This document shows positions 58,150-64,000 of a stretch of 64,000 nucleotides of DNA, one piece after another. Position 1 is the stretch's first letter. Every line of letters begins with the position of its first letter. Made by a program: the position numbers and the translations under genes. This DNA is from Enterococcaceae bacterium (GTDB taxonomy: Bacteria > Bacillota > Bacilli > Lactobacillales > Enterococcaceae). Below the pieces are notes generated by a model. The model was not told the origin of the DNA and made no database searches. It was given only the letters and a program-made list of their open reading frames with translations. The stretch covers positions 124,001-188,000 of the forward strand of contig JALCOL010000002.1 of the NCBI GenBank assembly GCA_022649665.1, given 5' to 3'.

Positions 58150-60894
58150 ATGAAAAGACTTGTTCAAAAAAGAATCGCCGGGATCGCAGGAATCTTGTTC
58201 ATCGTTTTTTCAAATTTTCTGCCCTTTCTGGCTTCTGCACAAGACGAGGTGCCGCTTTTCCCATATGATACCGTGCAAGTCGATGGCGAAGAAAAAGAGA
58301 AAAGCAAATTGGTGCTGGAGCGCAAAAAAGGCACACCGGCTGCACACATCATTTCGCTGAAAGGCAATAGAGACGGCAAGCTGTCGATCGCGAAAACTTC
58401 GGAGTTTCTGATCGAACCGTTAAAGGCGGAGACGAATATTACCACTCGCCAGGAAGACGGCAAAGAAGTCGTCGAGATCCCGTTGAGCCAAGGGAAGGTG
58501 ACGAGTTTCAAGCTCACGCTTGCCGGTGAAGGGACAGCGCAAGCGCTCAACGCGACCTTTGCCCCGACTGAAAAAGAAACGCCGCCGCAAGGCCCAACTG
58601 AACCGCAGCTGGCACTTGCCCCTTTTGTGTTTCAACTTGCAGAAATCAAAACATTGGCTGAAGCGCCTGTGGAAACCAGCAGTTCTTCCACTACGAGGAC
58701 AACTGAGCGCCGCAACGAAAAAGCCGCAGCTCCTGAAACCGCAGCTCCTGAAACCGCAGCTCCTGAGATCCCAACGATCCAGCGGGCCCCCGTCGGAGCA
58801 ACGATCGTGAAAACCGGTTTGATTGGGACGTGCAAATATGAACTTGACGATGCGAAAACGCTGACGATCTATCCCGGCGAGATGGATCCGGCCGTGAAAC
58901 CGGCCGGATCGCTCGACATGGCGACGATTCGCAAAGTTTACAGTCATCAAGTTTCGCATATTAAATTTGTTTCTGACAGTTCCGGCGGGAAAATTATCGC
59001 ACCAAAAGATAGTTCGAAGCTTTTTGAGGGGAAAACATCACTCAGCGGACCAAATGCATTTGATTCTTTGGGGACAATTGATTTCGGTGGAAATTTTGAC
59101 ACTTCAAATGTTGTGAATATGTCGGGAATGTTTGCAAACGATCAAGAGTTGAGTGAATTGAGTGATCTCTCTTCATGGGATACTTCTAATGTTGCTGATA
59201 TGTCGGCAATGTTTAAAATGAATAAAAATTTAACCAAACTTGAAGGGCTCTCCTCTTGGGATGTTGCCAATGTTACCAATATGTCCGAAATGTTTTCCGG
59301 AATGGAAAAGATCACTTCATTTGATGACATCGCAAATTGGAATACTAATAAAGTCGAGAATATGCGGGCCCTTTTTTCTAACAATAGGAGTATCACTTCC
59401 TTATCGTTTATGCAAAATTGGGATGTTTCCCATGTCAAAGATCTTGGGAGTATGTTTACTAGTTGTAATAATTTAGTAACGGTTGGAGATTTGAGCGGTT
59501 GGGATATTTCAAGTACAAAAAGTATTGGTGGAATGTTTAGCGACTGTACAAGTTTAAGAACGGTAGGCAATCTTACTAACTGGGATACATCAAATGTAAC
59601 AGAAATGTCTTATATGTTTGCGAACGCAAATAAAATAACTACTGAAGAAATTGGTGATTTAGGCAGTTGGGACACATCCAAAGTCGAAAGTTTTGCGGGC
59701 CAATTTTACAACACTTCTTCACTATCTACGTTGAATTTTAAAAATTGGCAGATGGGTAGTGAAAAGTATTATCCTTCTGTAGACCGAACGTTGGAAGGAT
59801 CAGGAATCACAAAAATATCGTTAGGGGATAAAATAAATGTCAATCTTAAGCTGCCAGTTCACAAGCTCGGACGCGATTCCGCGGATAAAAGCAATTGGAA
59901 GCTTTGGTGCGGCGTTGGCAAAAAATACGGGGGTATAGAAACTCCACAAGATCTAGAAGGGGAGATTCTGACTTGGGATCAATACAGCAGATATAAGCTG
60001 ACAAAAGTAAAGAGCGATCCTGACACTTACGTGATCGCCAAACCAAAAACAAAAACTGTTGATATCACCGTAAAAGACGCTTGGGAACAATCAAACGTCA
60101 TCGGCGGGGTACAGTTTTATCTATTTAACCAAAGAATCGGATATGATAGTGCGAGCGATGGTTCTTACGACGTCTTTACTGATTATATAAAGCCAAAACT
60201 TATTACAAATTCGTTTGGGAAAATTGTTGTTGATAATATTCCGGCAACAAATTTTTATTCCTATGCGGTGTACTACTCAGAATCAGAATCACCATTAGCG
60301 AATCAAAAATATTGGCCATTGGAGCCCACACCCGATTTGAATAACTATCAAAATCCGACATCAATTGAGCTTGTGCAAAATGAGGCGACTGGTACGATCA
60401 CACCAAAACCAGACAACCCGATCTACATGGTCCCGCGGGTCTCGGTCCGGATCAATGCAACGGACGACAAAGGAAAGCCGGTCGCAGGGGTCAAGCTAGC
60501 ACTGCATGATAAAAACGGCAAGGTCGTTACCAAGCTCGGCAGTAAAAACTTTGTCCAGCCGGTCACGGGAAAAGACGGCACTGCGACGATCAAAGATTAC
60601 TATATCGAAAATGCGGAAGATTACAGTTTGAAATTGCTTCAACCGCTGCCGGCGGGATTCGATCCGGCGAACGGCGAGATCTTTACTGCTGACACGACGA
60701 CCCCGAGCAAAACACTCGTTCATTTCGGCGGGGCGTACAATATCGATGTCAAATTAAAACAAGCTGAAGTCGTGCTGCCGATGACGGGCAGTGACGATCT
60801 GGGCGATTGGGGAACCGTTCTTTTCGGTGCCGGCGATCTAGCGCTGGCCGGGTTGATCTTTAAAACGATCAAACGAAAATACGGCTTGGGATAA
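58150..60894 (+). CDS. BspA-like (DUF285 repeat) LPXTG surface protein 2
   Basis: 914 residues, AAAGGAG upstream. Signal peptide (about 1-35, ending ASAQ), an N-terminal domain (residues 36-250) with a PETAA repeat, then about eight 24-26-residue DUF285 repeats (FDTSNVVNMSGMF, WDTSNVADMSAMF, WDVANVTNMSEMF and so on) between about 310 and 540. After these come a linker, a Cna-B-like domain (VSVRINATDDKGKPVAGVKLALHDKNGKVVTKLGSK) and LPMTGSDD with a hydrophobic helix and RKYGLG. The ends are nearly identical in DNA to gene 1 while the repeats differ. Probable adhesin. Confidence 0.9.
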   Translation: MKRLVQKRIAGIAGILFIVFSNFLPFLASAQDEVPLFPYDTVQVDGEEKEKSKLVLERKKGTPAAHIISLKGNRDGKLSIAKTSEFLIEPLKAETNITTRQEDGKEVVEIPLSQGKVTSFKLTLAGEGTAQALNATFAPTEKETPPQGPTEPQLALAPFVFQLAEIKTLAEAPVETSSSSTTRTTERRNEKAAAPETAAPETAAPEIPTIQRAPVGATIVKTGLIGTCKYELDDAKTLTIYPGEMDPAVKPAGSLDMATIRKVYSHQVSHIKFVSDSSGGKIIAPKDSSKLFEGKTSLSGPNAFDSLGTIDFGGNFDTSNVVNMSGMFANDQELSELSDLSSWDTSNVADMSAMFKMNKNLTKLEGLSSWDVANVTNMSEMFSGMEKITSFDDIANWNTNKVENMRALFSNNRSITSLSFMQNWDVSHVKDLGSMFTSCNNLVTVGDLSGWDISSTKSIGGMFSDCTSLRTVGNLTNWDTSNVTEMSYMFANANKITTEEIGDLGSWDTSKVESFAGQFYNTSSLSTLNFKNWQMGSEKYYPSVDRTLEGSGITKISLGDKINVNLKLPVHKLGRDSADKSNWKLWCGVGKKYGGIETPQDLEGEILTWDQYSRYKLTKVKSDPDTYVIAKPKTKTVDITVKDAWEQSNVIGGVQFYLFNQRIGYDSASDGSYDVFTDYIKPKLITNSFGKIVVDNIPATNFYSYAVYYSESESPLANQKYWPLEPTPDLNNYQNPTSIELVQNEATGTITPKPDNPIYMVPRVSVRINATDDKGKPVAGVKLALHDKNGKVVTKLGSKNFVQPVTGKDGTATIKDYYIENAEDYSLKLLQPLPAGFDPANGEIFTADTTTPSKTLVHFGGAYNIDVKLKQAEVVLPMTGSDDLGDWGTVLFGAGDLALAGLIFKTIKRKYGLG

Positions 60895-60990
60895 AAATTC
60901 TAAGTCAGGCGAAAAAATGCAAATTATAGTAAAATATAGTAGTAGAGATAAATTGTTTTATGGGTGCTTTTTGAAAGGAGGGTGAGGTTG

Positions 60991-63612
60991 ATGAAAGGGT
61001 TGTTTAAAAATAAAGGCTGGTTGATGCTTGGTGTTTTGATCATCGTTTTCTCAAGCTTTCTGCCTCTCCTGACTTTTGCGCAAACAGAAAGTTCGCTTTA
61101 TCCATATGATGCGATCTCAGTCGACGGGCAGGAAAAAGAGAAAACGACGCTCGCGCTGGAACACAAAACGGATGCTTCCAGTAGTTACGTCATTACGCTG
61201 AAAGCCAGCATGGACGGCAAACTGTCAGTTGAAAAAGCGCCAGATGCGGCGATCGAACAATTGGCCGCGGAAGAACAAAAAAGTGCGGCCAATCCGGTCG
61301 TTGTGACGACGCACCAAGAAGAGGGCAAAGAATATACCGATCTTCAATTGAAAAAAGGCGAATCGGCGAGCTTTAAAGTGACCCTGCAAGAGAAGGGGAC
61401 GCTGAAAGAGTTGGACGCTTTATTCACGCCGGATCCGAAGACGGATCTCGCGGCGCCGGCTGAAACGGAGCCCGCTGTCCAGCCGTTTACTTTTAAATTG
61501 TTTGATATCAAAACGGCGGAGACTACGCCGACGACAACGTCTGCTTCCAGCAACTCAACTACTTCATCGACAACGTCTAGTACTGAGACAAGTACGACGA
61601 CTTCAGCTACGCCGGCAAACGATCCGCCGAAACGCGTGAAACGAGATCTTGTTCAGTCTTCGCAAGGATATATCGGAACGAGTCCATATTCTTTGAACGA
61701 TTATGGAAATTTAACTATCTTTGCAGGCAACATGGGTTCAACTTGGTCTGGCGGGATCGATATGAAAACTTTCCGCACGAATTACGGTTCACAAGTGAAA
61801 ACGATCAAGTTTGTCACAAGAGAATTAGGGCAAAAGACGATTGCGCCTGTTGACTCAGAAAATCTTTTTCGCGGGGCAGGCGGCACCGATATTTTCCCGA
61901 ATCTTGAGACGATCGATTTTGGGAATAGTTTCGATACAAGCAAAGTCACTAATATGAATGGGATGTTTTCTTCCCTCCCTAAGCTAACGCAGATCAAGGG
62001 GCTTGAAAATTGGGATACCTCGAGTGTCACGAGCACTGCTTGGATGTTTCTCGATGACAAAGTGCTGACTTCGATCGGCAATATCGGCGGCTGGCAGATG
62101 GGCAAAGTCACGAATACTGCCGGCATGTTTTGGGGGGCCAATAGCCTCACCGAGATGGGCGTTCTTGATAATTGGGACGTTTCCAAAGTGACGACGATGC
62201 AGCAAATGTTCGGCTATTGTTACTCAATGAGTACATTCGGCAATTTGAGCCGCTGGAATGTTTCCAATGTGACGAATATGTCTTATATGTTTACTGGTGA
62301 ATTTGGCGGGTTAAAGACGCTCGGCGACATCAGCAACTGGGACGTCTCCAAAGTGACGACGATGACACAAATGTTCAACGGGGTGCAAGTGCTGAATACC
62401 GCTGAACTTGGCGACTTGGGGAACTGGAATGTGGCGAATGTGAAGAACTTCAATGAAATGTTTCGCATTACTGAAAATCTATCCACCCTTAATTTTAAAA
62501 CTTGGCAGATCGCTAGCGATGCAGATGTCGGCAACATGTTGGACGGTTCCGGGATCACTAAGATCATTTTGGGCGAGGGCATTCAAAAAACGATCACGCT
62601 CCCCGGACAAAAACTGCGCATCGGCTCCAAAGAAAACGGCGACTGGACTGCTTGGGTCGGGGTCGGCACACAGTTTGGCGGTTCTGAAGCTGCTCCGGAA
62701 GGCGAAGTCTTAACGGCGAAAACATATCTCAGTCAAACGAATAGCGCCGATACCTATATCATCGCCAAACCGAAAGTCCAAGCGATCGATCTTCAAGTCA
62801 ATGATGCGTGGAAGCCCGCGGCCGGGGTTCCGAACATCAAATTCACGATCACCAACAATAATGCAAAAGTTCCAGATGCGGCGATCAATGAAGATGCGTT
62901 CGGCGATGCGGCGACGTTCGTGACAGATGCGAACGGCAAGATCTTGACGCGCTATATGCCGGCCACTGCCTTTTATGATTACCAGGCACAAGAAGATCTG
63001 GCGAATTCGAATCAAAATTACTGGCCGCTTGCCGAAGTGCCGGATGCCGCTTCGCCGGTCGCGACGGTTTATGAGATGCAGGAAAATGATACTTCAGGAA
63101 CGATCGCGCCGGTTACGCCGATTGAAAATCCGCTTTATGTCGTGCCAAAAGTCGTGATCCATATCAATGTACAAGACACGGACGGCAAGGCTGCCCCGCG
63201 CGTTTACTTTGAACTGCTGGATGAAAGCGGCACGCCAGTCACTCAGCTCGGCAGCAAGACTTTTGTTCAGCCGGTGACCGGCGCTGACGGCAGCTATACG
63301 ATCGAAAATTACTATATCGAAAAGCCTGGGAACTATACGCTGAAGATCGTGAAAGACCTTTCCGCCGGCTATGATCCGGCAAACGGCGATACGTTCACTG
63401 CCGATACAGAAGATTCGACAAAAACGCTGATCAATTTTGGCGGCACATACAATATCAATGTGAAAGTCGTCAAAAGCAAGATCATCTTGCCGCTGACCGG
63501 CGGCACAGGATTTATTCCGTGGATCACAATGATCGTGATCACGAGCGGGATCTTAGCAGTTGGTTTAGGCGCAAAACGAAAGAAAAAAATGAAAACAGTC
63601 AAGAAGTCGTGA
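60991..63612 (+). CDS. BspA-like (DUF285 repeat) LPXTG surface protein 3
   Basis: 873 residues from ATG 60991, with GAAAGGAGGG upstream. Signal peptide ending TFAQ, N-terminal domain similar in layout to proteins 1 and 2, and a Thr/Ser-rich linker (TTTSASSNSTTSST type). There are about eight DUF285 repeats (FDTSKVTNMNGMF, WDVSKVTTMQQMF, WNVSNVTNMSYMF) near residues 310-500, then a Cna-B-like domain (VVIHINVQDTDGKAAPRVYFELLDESG) and LPLTGGTG with anchor. It is more diverged and more GC-rich than the other two, so it looks like the older copy. It has its own upstream gap of 96 bases. Confidence 0.9.
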   Translation: MKGLFKNKGWLMLGVLIIVFSSFLPLLTFAQTESSLYPYDAISVDGQEKEKTTLALEHKTDASSSYVITLKASMDGKLSVEKAPDAAIEQLAAEEQKSAANPVVVTTHQEEGKEYTDLQLKKGESASFKVTLQEKGTLKELDALFTPDPKTDLAAPAETEPAVQPFTFKLFDIKTAETTPTTTSASSNSTTSSTTSSTETSTTTSATPANDPPKRVKRDLVQSSQGYIGTSPYSLNDYGNLTIFAGNMGSTWSGGIDMKTFRTNYGSQVKTIKFVTRELGQKTIAPVDSENLFRGAGGTDIFPNLETIDFGNSFDTSKVTNMNGMFSSLPKLTQIKGLENWDTSSVTSTAWMFLDDKVLTSIGNIGGWQMGKVTNTAGMFWGANSLTEMGVLDNWDVSKVTTMQQMFGYCYSMSTFGNLSRWNVSNVTNMSYMFTGEFGGLKTLGDISNWDVSKVTTMTQMFNGVQVLNTAELGDLGNWNVANVKNFNEMFRITENLSTLNFKTWQIASDADVGNMLDGSGITKIILGEGIQKTITLPGQKLRIGSKENGDWTAWVGVGTQFGGSEAAPEGEVLTAKTYLSQTNSADTYIIAKPKVQAIDLQVNDAWKPAAGVPNIKFTITNNNAKVPDAAINEDAFGDAATFVTDANGKILTRYMPATAFYDYQAQEDLANSNQNYWPLAEVPDAASPVATVYEMQENDTSGTIAPVTPIENPLYVVPKVVIHINVQDTDGKAAPRVYFELLDESGTPVTQLGSKTFVQPVTGADGSYTIENYYIEKPGNYTLKIVKDLSAGYDPANGDTFTADTEDSTKTLINFGGTYNINVKVVKSKIILPLTGGTGFIPWITMIVITSGILAVGLGAKRKKKMKTVKKS

Positions 63613-63708
63613 CAAAAGTGCGCAGCTTCGAGATAAGAAGCTGCTTTTGGAACACTGTTTATTCAGAGATCGGGAAGCGTGACGATTCATGTCACGCTTC
63701 CCTTTTTT
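63608..63708. repeat. Short copy of the intergenic repeat with terminator
   Basis: ACAAAAGTGCGCAGCTTCGAGATAAG, then a core variant (GAAGCTGCTTTTGGAACACTG) and TTTATTCAGAGA, then a terminator. Lacks the middle hairpin of the long form. It closes the surface-protein island. Confidence 0.7.
63672..63708 (+). terminator. Terminator of the surface-protein island
   Basis: GGGAAGCGTGAC pairs with GTCACGCTTCCC, followed by six T. Confidence 0.93.
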
Positions 63709-63857
63709 CAATCAATTTGGTTGATCATTGGATTCATTTTTTTAATGAAAGCCGATTCTGCAAGCGTTCTGCACGGGGAAAGCAGCCGGTGGTGTTATAC
63801 TTTTAGATGGAAGCAATCGTAATCAAAGAAAACTCACATTCAAATGGAGGAATGACG

Positions 63858-64000
63858 ATGAAAACCATTGCTATTTTCGGAGACAGTGTTGCCGCTGGCC
63901 GCTTTCATGACGAGATCCAACACAAACTGGATGAATTTTTAAAAATCGAATTGGACGCGCGCGGCTATCGCGATTATCTGATCAAAAATTTTGGTGAGCT
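63858..64000 (+). CDS. GDSL/SGNH-family hydrolase (5' part)
   Basis: The open frame from ATG 63858 (TGGAGG seven bases before; ATG 63852 also possible) runs off the right edge. The first residues KTIAIFGDSVAAGRFHDE contain the block-I GDS motif with the nucleophile Ser of SGNH hydrolases. Only about 47 residues are visible, so the substrate class (lipid, acyl-glycan) is open. Confidence 0.75.
   Translation, partial: MKTIAIFGDSVAAGRFHDEIQHKLDEFLKIELDARGYRDYLIKNFGE

Noticed and set aside
56400-62500. Regular WDTSxVTxMxxMF units considered as DNA-level satellite or CRISPR
   Set aside because: They are protein-level DUF285 repeats with diverged DNA.

Overview
The window reads as chromosomal DNA of a low-to-middle GC Gram-positive bacterium, most likely a member of the Lactobacillales. 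The signs are strong AGGAGG-type ribosome binding sites, lipobox lipoproteins, LPXTG surface proteins with sortases, cre-like catabolite control sites, an orphan PTS permease, oleate hydratase, and many Rho-independent terminators. I cannot fix the species. No phage, plasmid, transposase, CRISPR or rRNA gene is visible. Two tRNA genes (Gln-CTG, Pro-CGG) lie near 36.4 kb.

Layout, first half. 0-6.3 kb: the 3' end of an unidentified gene, then a LacI regulator and a four-gene unit (fumarate-reductase-like flavoprotein, old-yellow-enzyme family reductase, SDR, YczE-like membrane protein) that looks like a reductive pathway for an unknown substrate. 6.6-9.9 kb: a FecCD-type ABC importer converging on a molbindin. 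10-14.8 kb: GTPase, Crp/Fnr regulator, ribokinase, coiled-coil membrane protein. 14.8-18.7 kb (minus strand): MFS/MarR pair, then oleate hydratase with a 41-residue upstream ORF. 18.9-30.9 kb: a FadR-type regulator, a GntP permease and a uxuB-uxuA-eda-mutarotase-kdgK operon. The permease and the operon share one promoter architecture, with paired operators and a cre overlapping the -10. Between them lie an alpha carbonic anhydrase, a DUF134/NifX-like pair, and a secreted metallo-beta-lactamase-fold protein with choline-binding-type repeats.

Layout, second half. 31-47 kb: mostly small transport, membrane and envelope units (surface hydrolase plus orphan PTS EIIC, SDR, aldehyde dehydrogenase, exported rhodanese, CorA, phospholipase D-like protein, GT8, YihY, nucleoside hydrolase, an acidic His/Met-rich lipoprotein, DsrE-like protein, an SdpI-like gene broken by an in-frame TGA, PadR/DUF1700, quinone reductase). 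47.5-50.9 kb: a metal-handling cassette (P1B-type ATPase with an unusual CPG motif, HMA chaperone, divergent Dps-like protein, Crp/Fnr regulator). 51.2-63.6 kb: a surface island with a major pilin, two sortases, a second pilin-like protein and three tandem BspA-like (DUF285 repeat) LPXTG proteins. The first of these carries an in-frame TAG. The first two share nearly identical ends around a diverged, AT-richer centre. The window ends inside a GDSL/SGNH hydrolase gene.

Two genome-scale patterns stand out. One is a family of about 160-bp intergenic elements with terminal inverted repeats. The other is a set of terminator hairpins whose stems differ but whose tips share GACA...TGTC. All family names come from motif recognition by eye; no database search was run.
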